From assembly GCA_902494875.1 (NCBI GenBank), contig CABUUO010000010.1:1-51443 (forward strand): DNA of 51,443 nt, read 5' to 3'. Position 1 is the stretch's first letter. Each line of letters opens with the position of its first letter. Positions 25,026 to 32,628 of this stretch are shown in pieces. Below the pieces are notes generated by a model. The model had not been told where the DNA came from, did no database searches, and was given only the letters and a program-made list of their open reading frames with translations. The position numbers and the translations under genes were made by a program. This DNA comes from an uncultured Pseudomonadota bacterium (GTDB taxonomy: Bacteria; Pseudomonadota; Alphaproteobacteria; RF32; CAG-239).

Positions 25026-25424
25026 TCAGCTTTCCAGTTTGTTTTCGTCAAGCATGCTCAGCGTATCAAACAACAGCTTTTTCAAAATCAGGTTTAGGGT
25101 TTGCGCTTTATACTCTTTTGTTTTTTCCTCATTGCCAATAATGTTTTTCATCTCAGGGTTATCCTCGTTCAATTCTGCGTCCGCAACCTGTTTTTCAATA
25201 AGGTTCAGCTGCTCGCCGAGGTAGGCTTTCTGTTCCGCCGAAAAAGATTTGCCGATAATTTCCAGCAGGGCGTCTTTCAGACACTTGTTGCCGGCGGCCA
25301 TGTCGGAAGTATCGCATTTTTTTATGATATCGGTATATTGCTGCGGAAGTTCGTTTTCAGCCGCACAAACCTGAAAAGAAACAAAAATGCTTAAAAAAGA
25401 AAGAGTTAGAAGAGTTTTTTTCAT
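25026..25424 (-). CDS. Small secreted protein of unknown function (132 aa)
   Basis: An Sec signal peptide (MKKTLLTLSFLSIFVSFQVCA, cleavage near CAA) precedes a ~110-residue acidic helical mature part. Two cysteines (KKCDTSDMAAGNKC) could form a disulfide. The gene ends 28 bp from the shared terminator. No family was recognised. It is probably periplasmic. Confidence 0.65.
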   Translation of the reverse strand: MKKTLLTLSFLSIFVSFQVCAAENELPQQYTDIIKKCDTSDMAAGNKCLKDALLEIIGKSFSAEQKAYLGEQLNLIEKQVADAELNEDNPEMKNIIGNEEKTKEYKAQTLNLILKKLLFDTLSMLDENKLES

Positions 25425-25601
25425 TTTAAAAGGCTTTCATATTAATGACGTCTGTTTCATAGTAGTGTAAATAAGATATAATGCAAGTAAGTTTAGAATT
25501 TTATACCTTGTTGAAAAAAAGCGCTAAAATCTGGTCATGGCGATTATTTTAGATTATATTAAATATGTCTTATATAATATAGTATGTATTTTGGAACAAA
25601 A

Positions 25602-26861
25602 ATGGAGTTTAATATTGATAGTTGCGAAACAATAGAAAAACTGTCTGTATTAAAGGCCGGAGCAGTTTTTATGAATACCGACGAAGAAAAAGTGCGTTTC
25701 GCGGTAAAACTTGTTTCTTCGCAGTTATCCGAAATAGATTTTATCATTTGGATTGCGCCGGCATCTTTTTTTGCCAACGACAATTATAGAGCTATTATGA
25801 AAAAATATGGCTGCGGATTAATCAGGAAAATGCGTTTCTTTTCCATAGAAGCCATTTCAATGTCTGACGACAAATATCTGCAGCTTTATAATCTGTGCGA
25901 CAAATACCGGACTTTCTGCGTGGTTGACGACAGTCTGACGATTAAAAACACGGAGGCGGGAAGAACCAAACGCCTGTTGTCCATTCACAAAAAGTTCAAG
26001 TTTCGGCTGATTTTGAGCGCAATTCCGCTGACGCAGGGGCTGATAGACTTATATTCGCAAATAAAGTTTATTGATTCAGGCATTCTTAATATGACGGAAG
26101 GACAGTTTTCCAACTGTTTTCTTCCTTTTTATCAGGATGATTACCAGACTTGGAAACGCTGGTCGACGCCGGAAAATGAATATCGTCTGATAAAAATGAT
26201 GAAGCCTTATATTTACCGTTGCGATATAAAGGATTGGAATACCAACATCTGTTATCACAACTGCGATTTTGAACTGACGCCGGCAGAGGCAGAAAGTTAT
26301 CGTCAGGAAAAAGAGAAGTTTCTTGAAGACAAGGAGCAGGTTGCGTTTATGGAGGTTGCACAGAGGTTTCAGCATATTTATACCATAGCCGAAAAAAAGG
26401 TTGAGGCTTTGTTTCGGCTGGTTGAAGAAATAAGAAAACGACGGGAAAAAGTGTTGATTTATACCAAATATCTTGATGAAATTGTTTTTTTGAAGGAAAC
26501 CGGTTTTTTCAGCAAGGGAAAATATGTCGAAATGACCGGAAAATCCAATAAAAGGCAGTCGATCAGGCTGTTTGAGGATGACGTGGACATCATGCTGTGC
26601 ACTTACCGGGTGGACCGGCTGAATTTAAGTTTACGTCATTGCGATAATATTATATACTTCTCTCAGACTTTTGATTATAAAGATAAGCTGCAAAGTTTGT
26701 ATAATCTTCATCATCATGAGACCGAGCGAAGGATTAATGTGTACAATTTTTGGGTAAACACCGGGTTGGAAGGACTGATCCGGGACAATTTGGATCGTAA
26801 AAGGAATGTGCTTGCAAATGTTTGCAGCTTAATGTCACGGGAGGCCGCTCTTAAGTTATGA
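25602..26861 (+). CDS. Degenerate SNF2-like helicase, first gene of an Ibr-type cassette
   Basis: A 419-residue protein with an SNF2/superfamily-2 helicase outline but damaged motifs. The Walker A position reads GAVFMNTDEEKVRFAV instead of G-x-G-K-T. Motif Ia is FIIWIAPASFF. Motif II is VVDDSLTIKN, where DESH/DEAH is expected. Motif III is LILSAIPLTQGLIDLYSQIKFID (LTGTPI in intact proteins). The C-terminal lobe has VLIYTKYLDEIVFL and motif V-like RLNLSLRHCDNIIYFS, but motif VI reads LQSLYNLHH and lacks the arginine finger. It is probably a non-hydrolysing DNA-binding partner. A TATAAT box at 25573-25578 lies close to the start. An ATG at 25584 is also in frame; neither has a good SD. Its stop overlaps the next start by 4 bp. 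Confidence 0.7.
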   Translation: MEFNIDSCETIEKLSVLKAGAVFMNTDEEKVRFAVKLVSSQLSEIDFIIWIAPASFFANDNYRAIMKKYGCGLIRKMRFFSIEAISMSDDKYLQLYNLCDKYRTFCVVDDSLTIKNTEAGRTKRLLSIHKKFKFRLILSAIPLTQGLIDLYSQIKFIDSGILNMTEGQFSNCFLPFYQDDYQTWKRWSTPENEYRLIKMMKPYIYRCDIKDWNTNICYHNCDFELTPAEAESYRQEKEKFLEDKEQVAFMEVAQRFQHIYTIAEKKVEALFRLVEEIRKRREKVLIYTKYLDEIVFLKETGFFSKGKYVEMTGKSNKRQSIRLFEDDVDIMLCTYRVDRLNLSLRHCDNIIYFSQTFDYKDKLQSLYNLHHHETERRINVYNFWVNTGLEGLIRDNLDRKRNVLANVCSLMSREAALKL

Positions 26862-28159
26862 AGAAATATCTTGATATAAATGTTTATGAAGCAGTTCAGG
26901 ATCGTTTGAAGTTTATCTTCGAGAACTTTGACAATATTTATGTTTCCTTTTCCGGAGGCAAGGACAGCGGTCTGCTTCTGAATCTGGTTCTTGATTATAA
27001 GCGCAGGCATCATATTGAGCGCAAAATAGGCGTTTTCCATCAGGATTTTGAAGCTCAGTATGACTTGACGACCCAGTTCGTGACCCGTATGTTTCAAAAC
27101 AATATTGACGATATCGAGCCGTACTGGGTTTGTTTGCCGATGGCTTCGCGCTGCGCCGTCAGCAATTATCAGATGTACTGGTATCCGTGGGAGGAAGCTA
27201 AAAAAGAAAGCTGGGTTCGTCCGATGCCGGATTTCCCGTATATCATCAACAAGGACAACAATCCTTTTGAGTTCTACAAAGACAAAATGCTGCAGGAAGA
27301 TTTGTATGCCGAGTTTGGAACCTGGTATGCCAAACATCATGAAGGCAAAAGCATCTGCCTGCTGGGAATTCGCGCTGACGAGTCTTTGAACCGTTATCGC
27401 GCTTATGCCAACGTGCATAAGGATATCTTAAAGAAGCGTCAGTGGACCACCAAAATGGGGCCGACGTATTACAACGCCTATCCTTTGTATGACTGGACCA
27501 CCAAAGATATCTGGATTGCCAACGGCAAGTTTGATTTTGACTATAACGAAATTTATGACCTGTATTATAAGGCCGGCCTTTCCATCTCTCAGATGCGCGT
27601 CGCCAGTCCTTATCATGAGAGCGCCAAGGACAGCCTGAACCTGTATCGCATTTTGGAACCGGTTACCTGGGCCAAGGTTGTCGGCCGTGTCCACGGTGCA
27701 AATTTCGGCGCCATTTACGGCAATACCCGGGCGCTGGGTGTCGGCAAAATTGTTTTGCCTGAAGGACACACCTGGCGTTCTTACGTTAAGTTTCTGCTGG
27801 CAACGCTGCCTGATGACATTCGCCGCAATTATATTAAAAAATTTACCACGTCCATCAAATTTTGGTGGCATACCGGCGGCGTGGTGAAAGACGATGCCAT
27901 TCGCGAGCTTGAAGCCTGCAATTACAAAATCCGTACCAACGGTAAAAGCAATTATAAGTCGGATAAGGAGCGCGTCTGTTTTTTGGGCACGCCCGACGAT
28001 ACGGACGACATTAAGTCGACTATAGACATTCCGTCTTGGAAGCGTATGGCAATCTGTATTTTGAAAAACGATCATTTGTGCAAATATATGGGTTTTTCGG
28101 AAACCAGAAAGCAAAAAGAGCGCCAGGCGCTGTTAATTGAAAAATATAAAAAGTTATGA
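26858..28159 (+). CDS. IbrA-like PAPS-reductase-fold protein (DUF3440 type)
   Basis: A 433-residue protein with the ATP-pyrophosphatase PP-loop FSGGKDSG at residues 31-38, followed by VFHQDFEAQY and LLGIRADESLNRYRA, as in the PAPS-reductase/DUF3440 family. The E. coli member IbrA is known, with IbrB, for raising immunoglobulin-binding protein expression; its chemistry is unknown. The fold activates ATP to adenylylate a substrate, as in DndC or ThiI. The C-terminal part (about 270-433) is family-specific. The start overlaps the helicase stop (ATGA), and ibrB-like follows 10 bp later. It is not a normal CysH: it lacks the CysH C-terminal Cys motif and sits outside any sulfate-assimilation context. 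Confidence 0.82.
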   Translation: MKKYLDINVYEAVQDRLKFIFENFDNIYVSFSGGKDSGLLLNLVLDYKRRHHIERKIGVFHQDFEAQYDLTTQFVTRMFQNNIDDIEPYWVCLPMASRCAVSNYQMYWYPWEEAKKESWVRPMPDFPYIINKDNNPFEFYKDKMLQEDLYAEFGTWYAKHHEGKSICLLGIRADESLNRYRAYANVHKDILKKRQWTTKMGPTYYNAYPLYDWTTKDIWIANGKFDFDYNEIYDLYYKAGLSISQMRVASPYHESAKDSLNLYRILEPVTWAKVVGRVHGANFGAIYGNTRALGVGKIVLPEGHTWRSYVKFLLATLPDDIRRNYIKKFTTSIKFWWHTGGVVKDDAIRELEACNYKIRTNGKSNYKSDKERVCFLGTPDDTDDIKSTIDIPSWKRMAICILKNDHLCKYMGFSETRKQKERQALLIEKYKKL

Positions 28160-28169
28160 GGTGAAGAAG

Positions 28170-28688
28170 ATGAAACCTTTTGTAAGCCCTGTTTACAATG
28201 TTCGGGCCGTTCCGGTCGAAAAAGTTCATGCCAACGATTATAACCCCAACCGCGTGGCGCCGCCGGAGCTGAAACTGTTGGAACTTTCCATTTGGGAAGA
28301 TGGCTTTACGCAGCCGATTGTCTGTTACTATGATCATGAAAAAGACGAATATATCGTTGTGGACGGTTTCCACCGTTATACGATTATGCTGACCAGCGAC
28401 CGGGTACGCAAACGCGAGCAGGGATTGTTGCCGGTAGTGGTCATTGACAAAGAGCTGGGCGAACGTATGGCGTCCACCATCCGCCACAACCGCGCGCGCG
28501 GCAGTCACAATATCGACCTGATGAGCAATATTGTGCGCGAACTTTTGGAAATGGGCAAGTCGGACAGTTGGATCTGCCGCAATATCGGAATGTCCGCCGA
28601 CGAGCTTTTGCGCCTGAAGCAGATTACCGGCCTGGCTTCGCTGTTTAAGGACGAAGAATTTTCCAAAAGCTGGCAGGTCGCTGATTAA
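28170..28688 (+). CDS. IbrB-like ParB N-terminal-domain protein (172 aa)
   Basis: It has a ParB/sulfiredoxin-fold domain at residues 8-100: VPVEKVHANDYNPNRVAPPELKLLELSIWEDGFTQPIVCYY, then VDGFHRYTIM (the G-x-H-R motif) and STIRHNRARGSHNI. This matches IbrB, the invariable partner of IbrA. A helical C-terminal part (110-172, SWICRNIGMSADELLRLKQITG) looks like a helix-turn-helix. ParB-fold domains bind CTP or ATP, and some relatives are small-molecule kinases. SD GAGGTGAAG precedes ATG 28170; an in-frame ATG at 28137 inside ibrA is less likely. Confidence 0.82.
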   Translation: MKPFVSPVYNVRAVPVEKVHANDYNPNRVAPPELKLLELSIWEDGFTQPIVCYYDHEKDEYIVVDGFHRYTIMLTSDRVRKREQGLLPVVVIDKELGERMASTIRHNRARGSHNIDLMSNIVRELLEMGKSDSWICRNIGMSADELLRLKQITGLASLFKDEEFSKSWQVAD

Positions 28689-28788
28689 GAGATGCCAATC
28701 ACTGTAGGCTTGTTTTTGTACGCTGTGCGCCCTCGTTGGGTCATGCCGGTCTCCCCTTTATTGTCACTTCGGGCTTTTTCTCTACTAT

Positions 28789-28871
28789 CGTCACTCCGGG
28801 CTTGACCCGGAGTCTAGGTAGAATAAGGAAGCAATATTAAACCTGGATTCTGGTGTCAAGCACCAAAATGA
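28789..28871. repeat. Dispersed palindromic repeat, two half-units
   Basis: The left half, 28789-28818, contains ACTCCGGG-CTTGA-CCCGGAGT. The right half, 28842-28871, reads as a diverged inverted partner (CCTGGATTC ... AAAATGAC). The pattern resembles the GTCATTCCGGGCTTGACCCGGAAT palindromes scattered through many alphaproteobacterial genomes. About 23 bp of unrelated AT-rich sequence separate the halves. Confidence 0.7.
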
Positions 28872-28896
28872 CAAGAAGGAGAGGCTTTTTATAAAA

Positions 28897-28926
28897 TGTC
28901 ACCCTGAGCTTGTCGAAGGGTCTCAG
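28897..28926 (+). repeat. Dispersed repeat, diverged copy
   Basis: A 30-bp unit beginning GTCACCCTGAGC and ending GGGTCTCAGC. It shares its framework (GTCA...TGAGC...CGAA...TCTCAGC) with the perfect inverted pair at 28944-28970 and 29078-29104, so it is a third member of that family. Confidence 0.65.
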
Positions 28927-28943
28927 CAATATTTAATAAGGCC

Positions 28944-29104
28944 GAGATGTTTCGCTGCGCTCAACATGACATAAGGGGGAAGCCGGCATGATCCAGCGTG
29001 GGCACGCGGCGCGTATTAATGTGCCGACAACGGAGGCCGTGAGACAACTAACTGATGGAATCAAACGCCCAGTGTTTGTCATGTTGAGCGCAGCGAAACA
29101 TCTC
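28944..29104. repeat. Element bounded by 27-bp perfect inverted repeats
   Basis: 28944-28970 (starting GAGATGTTTCGCTGC) and 29078-29104 (ending CAGCGAAACATCTC) are exact reverse complements over 27 bp. They enclose 107 bp with no convincing gene. Total length of 161 bp and terminal inverted repeats fit a MITE-like or REP-pair element. No target-site duplication is obvious. An ORF crossing it (28988-29233 plus) has no start signals and is not called. Confidence 0.65.
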
Positions 29105-29111
29105 AGCCATG

Positions 29112-29137
29112 AAAAAAGCTCCCCGAAAGGGGAGCTT
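29112..29137 (-). terminator. Terminator of the 29166-29801 gene
   Basis: Read on the minus strand, AGCTCCCC-TTTC-GGGGAGCT is followed by TTTTTT, 29 bp beyond the stop at 29166. Confidence 0.85.
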
Positions 29138-29165
29138 AAAACCGAAGAATTGGTTTTATCCGAAA

Positions 29166-29801
29166 TTATTCCGTTACAAACTCGTAAGCATTATGAAATT
29201 CAGCATACTGAATCATTTTCACGTCGCCTTTAGAGTCTTTGCGGATGTAAGCGCCTTCTTCACCGGCCGTTGCACCGCCGAATTCGGTTCCGGCAGGAAC
29301 TTCAATGACTTGAAGCACTTCTTTTTTCTTCACGCCGGCAAAAAGAACGCCGACTGTGATTTCGGAAGGAGCACCCTGCAGATTGGAAGCGAAAGCAACG
29401 TCGGTATCGTAAAGGTCCGGGGTCAGACCTTCAAGCGTCATTTCTTCCTTAATGAAGGAGATAAGAGCGCTGATACCTTCCGCTGTTTCAAATGTATCGG
29501 GGTTTTCCTCGATATACTCTTCAACGGCTTCCTTGCGACCCGGAGCATTGTAGCAGATAAGACAACCGTCTTTTTGCTTCAAAACCTGGGTTTTCTGGTC
29601 TTTGTCGTTGAAAAATTCGAGGCCGATGACGTCTTCCATAAACGGACCGTTAGCACCCCATTCTTCTCTCTGAGTAGCGATACCGCCGGAGAAACCGTAA
29701 GCCGGAATGATAAGTCTTTCGGCGCCGGTAGGGATAGCGGTCTTGGCAGCGTTGTTGAACATTGCGTTTACAGTCTCGATTGATAATACAGTTGCATTCA
29801 T
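29166..29801 (-). CDS. Hypothetical protein, no recognised family (211 aa)
   Basis: A soluble acidic protein without signal peptide or membrane segment. It begins MNATVLSIETVNAMFNNAAKTAIP, contains one paired-looking Cys (GCLICYN), and ends MIQYAEFHNAYEFVTE. Its start has no SD: the ATG follows a long A/T stretch, unlike almost every other gene here. It is flanked by repeats and its own terminator. Absent SD plus flanking repeats suggest recent acquisition, possibly from a lineage with weak SD use such as Bacteroidota; this is inference. It could have a structural or carrier-like role, but no function can be assigned. Confidence 0.6.
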   Translation of the reverse strand: MNATVLSIETVNAMFNNAAKTAIPTGAERLIIPAYGFSGGIATQREEWGANGPFMEDVIGLEFFNDKDQKTQVLKQKDGCLICYNAPGRKEAVEEYIEENPDTFETAEGISALISFIKEEMTLEGLTPDLYDTDVAFASNLQGAPSEITVGVLFAGVKKKEVLQVIEVPAGTEFGGATAGEEGAYIRKDSKGDVKMIQYAEFHNAYEFVTE

Positions 29802-30127
29802 AAAATAAAAAAGTTTTAAGTTTGTAATTCAGTTTAATAAAAATACGGTGTATTGTTAAAAAACTGAAATCAAAACAAACTTTAGAAAATCTAAATTTTG
29901 AATGAAAACAACTTCTTAATAATAAACCATATTCTTATAATAACACTTTCATATTATCATATTTGGATGGCCGTGCATAGACAAAAAATATGACATTTTT
30001 GTTAAAATACGGCTTGACTTTTGTAAAAACGGTCATTTTCGAATCCAAAAAACGATTTTACATCTCGGCAATTGACATAATGCTTCATTCAGGTTACTAA
30101 AAAAGAATCGAAAAACAGGAATTCAGC
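29802..30127. other. AT-rich intergenic region between divergent genes
   Basis: 326 bp with runs of A and T. It contains a plus-strand promoter TTGACA (30072-30077), 17 bp, TACTAA (30095-30100) for the ABC-F gene. No further gene, hairpin terminator or repeat was recognised. Confidence 0.45.
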
Positions 30128-31954
30128 ATGATAGACATTAATGACATAACCGTGCGCGTCGGCTCCAAAGTGCTCTTGGATCATGCTTCGGCGCATATTT
30201 CCGATAGTCAGAAGGTGGGGCTGGTCGGGGCCAACGGCTGCGGCAAGTCAACTCTGTTTCGGGTTTTATTGGGACAACAGGAAACCGAAACCGGTGATGT
30301 TTATTTTCCGCGCGGCAGCCGGGTGGCAACCGTTGCTCAGGAGCAAAACGACATTAATATTCATATCCTGGACTTTGTGCTGGCTGCCGACAAGGAACGT
30401 ACGGAACTATTGGCGCGTTTGCAGAATGCATCGGAATTTGAACTTGCCGAGATCCACGAGCGTTTGAATTTGATTGGCGCCGCTTCTGCCGAGGGCAGGG
30501 CTTCCGCCATTTTGAACGGCCTCGGTTTTGACAATGCCGATTTTCACCGGCCGGTCGGGGAGTTTTCCGGCGGTTGGAGAATGCGTTTGGCGCTGGCCGC
30601 CGCCTTGTTTCAGCCCTCGGATATTTTGCTGTTGGACGAACCGACCAACCATCTTGATCTGGAGGCATCCGTCTGGCTGGAAAACCATTTGCGCAAATAT
30701 GCCGGTACCTTGCTGTTAATCAGCCATGACAAATATATTTTGAATGACTTATGCGATTATATCATCCATTTTGAAGACCGGAAGCTGAATACGTATTCAG
30801 GCAATTATGACACTTTCCGCCGTACCCGTTCCATGCAGCGCGAACTTCAGGCTCGGCAAATCGAAAAACAGGAGGCAAGACGCCGTCATCTGCAATCTTA
30901 TGTCGACCGTTTCAGATATAAGGCCAGCAAGGCCAAACAGGCGCAGAGCCGTATTAAGATGCTGGAAAAAATGGAGGTTATCGCGCCGCTTGCGGGAGAA
31001 TATTCCAGCCATTTTAATTTTCCCGAACCTGCGGAACTGGCACCGCCGCTGATAACGTTGGAAGATGTTTCTGCAGGCTACGGCGATAATGTGGTTCTGA
31101 AGAGGCTGTCGCTGCGTATTGTCAACAACGACCGTATTGCGCTGCTGGGCGCCAACGGCAACGGTAAGTCAACGCTGGCCAAGCTGCTGTCGGGACGTCT
31201 GAAGCCGCTGTCCGGCACCGTAAAGACGTCGCAGAAGCTGGAAGTGGGCTATTTTGCCCAGCACCAGTCGGAAGAACTGCCGCTGGAACAGACGCCGGCC
31301 GAATATATGTCATCTCTGATGCCGGGAGTGCCCGAGCCTAAGGTCCGCGCGCATTTGGCCTCTTTCGGGCTAAATCAGGAAAAATCCGTAACGCAGATTG
31401 CCAGGCTTTCCGGCGGAGAAAAAGCGCGCCTGCTTTTTGCCGTAATGACGCGCAAAGCGCCTGCGCTGCTTATTTTGGACGAACCGACCAACCATCTGGA
31501 CATTGAAGGAAGAGAAGCGCTGGTAGATGCGTTGAACGCTTATGGTGGTTCCGTGATTTTGATTACGCACGATTTGCACCTGATAGAGCTGATTGCCGAT
31601 GATCTGTGGCTGGTTAAAAATCATCTCTGCAAGCCTTATCAGGGAGATTTGGAAGATTATAAGCGTTCGTTGCTGGAAGACAAAAAGACGATGGAAAAAA
31701 CGGAACCAAAGGAACCGAAGAAGCCAAACAATTACTTTGAAATCAAACAGCTGAATTCGGAACTTAAACGTCTTGAAAAACTTTTGGAGCGTCTGAACGT
31801 TCAACGGGAAAATATGGAAAGTCGCTTTGCGGAAGAACAAACGACCGAAGCGCTGATTGCCCTGCAAAAAGATTTTTCGGCACTGCAAAAACAAATTGCC
31901 GACACGGAAAACCTGTGGCTGGAAGTTTCGACCAGGCTGGAAACTCTGGCTTAA
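30128..31954 (+). CDS. ABC-F ATPase, Uup/YheS-like
   Basis: A 608-residue cytoplasmic protein with two ABC domains and no membrane part. Domain 1 has Walker A GANGCGKST (~35), signature FSGGWRMRLALA (~147) and Walker B ILLLDEPTNHLDLE (~165). The linker (~235-285) is Arg/Lys-rich and helical, as expected for ribosome contact. Domain 2 has GANGNGKST (~347), LSGGEKARLLFA (~430) and LLILDEPTNHLDIE (~452). The C-terminal ~70 residues are a coiled coil, as in Uup. ABC-F proteins act on the ribosome E-site in elongation or rescue. It is closer to the housekeeping group than to antibiotic-resistance types. It is monocistronic. Confidence 0.93.
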   Translation: MIDINDITVRVGSKVLLDHASAHISDSQKVGLVGANGCGKSTLFRVLLGQQETETGDVYFPRGSRVATVAQEQNDINIHILDFVLAADKERTELLARLQNASEFELAEIHERLNLIGAASAEGRASAILNGLGFDNADFHRPVGEFSGGWRMRLALAAALFQPSDILLLDEPTNHLDLEASVWLENHLRKYAGTLLLISHDKYILNDLCDYIIHFEDRKLNTYSGNYDTFRRTRSMQRELQARQIEKQEARRRHLQSYVDRFRYKASKAKQAQSRIKMLEKMEVIAPLAGEYSSHFNFPEPAELAPPLITLEDVSAGYGDNVVLKRLSLRIVNNDRIALLGANGNGKSTLAKLLSGRLKPLSGTVKTSQKLEVGYFAQHQSEELPLEQTPAEYMSSLMPGVPEPKVRAHLASFGLNQEKSVTQIARLSGGEKARLLFAVMTRKAPALLILDEPTNHLDIEGREALVDALNAYGGSVILITHDLHLIELIADDLWLVKNHLCKPYQGDLEDYKRSLLEDKKTMEKTEPKEPKKPNNYFEIKQLNSELKRLEKLLERLNVQRENMESRFAEEQTTEALIALQKDFSALQKQIADTENLWLEVSTRLETLA

Positions 31955-31958
31955 AAAA

Positions 31959-31980
31959 AAGCCTCCGATTTAGGAGGCTT
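31959..31980. terminator. Terminator between convergent genes
   Basis: AAGCCTCC-GATTTA-GGAGGCTT with preceding A-run. On the minus strand, the A-run at 31953-31960 becomes a U-tract for the DUF296 gene, so it is strongest in that direction. Confidence 0.75.
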
Positions 31981-31985
31981 GCGTT

Positions 31986-32546
31986 TTATTTTTTCATTGC
32001 CTTCAACGGCACCGACGGATCATTGAACTTAAAAAGGTTCAAACCGGTTTTGTTGTCAAATTCTTTATAGACTTTGCCTTTAATCGTTTCAATCACGATT
32101 TCGGCCGTCAGGGAAACCTGCGCCTCGACCATATGGCCGGCCAGAGCTTTATAATTGTCGCCTGCAACCGTGGTATGAAAATGGAGCAGGGGCTTGCCGT
32201 CTTTTTCAACAATGTTGCCGACCAGACTGGCCATTTCCAGCGGTTCTTCAAAAGTTTTCTGCTGATATTCTTTGGTTTCGGGGTTAAAAAAGCCGAGCGT
32301 GACGGATTTCAGCGAGCCCAGTCCCGTCACTGTTGCCAGTTTGATGTCTTTACTTTCGCAGAACTTTTGCAAAGTAGACACCAGATTCTGTCCGGGATTG
32401 ATTCTGATGACATATTTGTCGCCGAATTTGCGGTATTCCATTTCCATTGCGTGCTCCTTGGGGTCAATTTTCATTTCTTTTGCCTGTGTGGCGAAACTCA
32501 GCAGAATGCCGGACAAAACCAGCATTGCCGTAAAAAAGTTTTTCAT
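31986..32546 (-). CDS. Exported PPC/DUF296-domain protein
   Basis: A clear Sec signal peptide (MKNFFTAMLVLSGILLSFATQA, 1-22) precedes one PPC (DUF296) domain at about 40-165: YVIRINPGQNLVSTLQKFCESKDIKLATVTGLGSLKSVTLGFFNPETKEY, then LVGNIVEKDGKPLLHFHTTVAG and GHMVEAQVSLTAEIVIE. The H-x-H and later GH positions fit the family's metal/trimer site. PPC domains are usually cytoplasmic, attached to AT-hooks in plants or alone in bacteria; a secreted one is unusual. SD GGAG lies upstream. It probably acts in the periplasm on an unknown small molecule. Confidence 0.82.
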   Translation of the reverse strand: MKNFFTAMLVLSGILLSFATQAKEMKIDPKEHAMEMEYRKFGDKYVIRINPGQNLVSTLQKFCESKDIKLATVTGLGSLKSVTLGFFNPETKEYQQKTFEEPLEMASLVGNIVEKDGKPLLHFHTTVAGDNYKALAGHMVEAQVSLTAEIVIETIKGKVYKEFDNKTGLNLFKFNDPSVPLKAMKK

Positions 32547-32628
32547 GGGTTGCTCCTTGTTTTGTTGTTGTCGTTTTTAAAATAATCTTCGTTGGAAAAT
32601 TATGCAACAAAACTTTTTTTCACGGTGC

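Noticed and set aside
26858..28159. Assignment as CysH phosphoadenylyl-sulfate reductase
   Set aside because: Length, C-terminal region and partner genes fit the IbrA/DUF3440 type. There is no sulfate-assimilation neighbour, and the CysH C-terminal Cys motif is not seen.
28789..29104. CRISPR array
   Set aside because: The repeats are palindromic, of two families and in mixed orientation, without regular spacers or cas genes.
28988..29233. Plus-strand ORF of 81 codons in the repeat region
   Set aside because: It runs through an inverted repeat and a terminator hairpin and then antisense to the orphan gene. No start signals.
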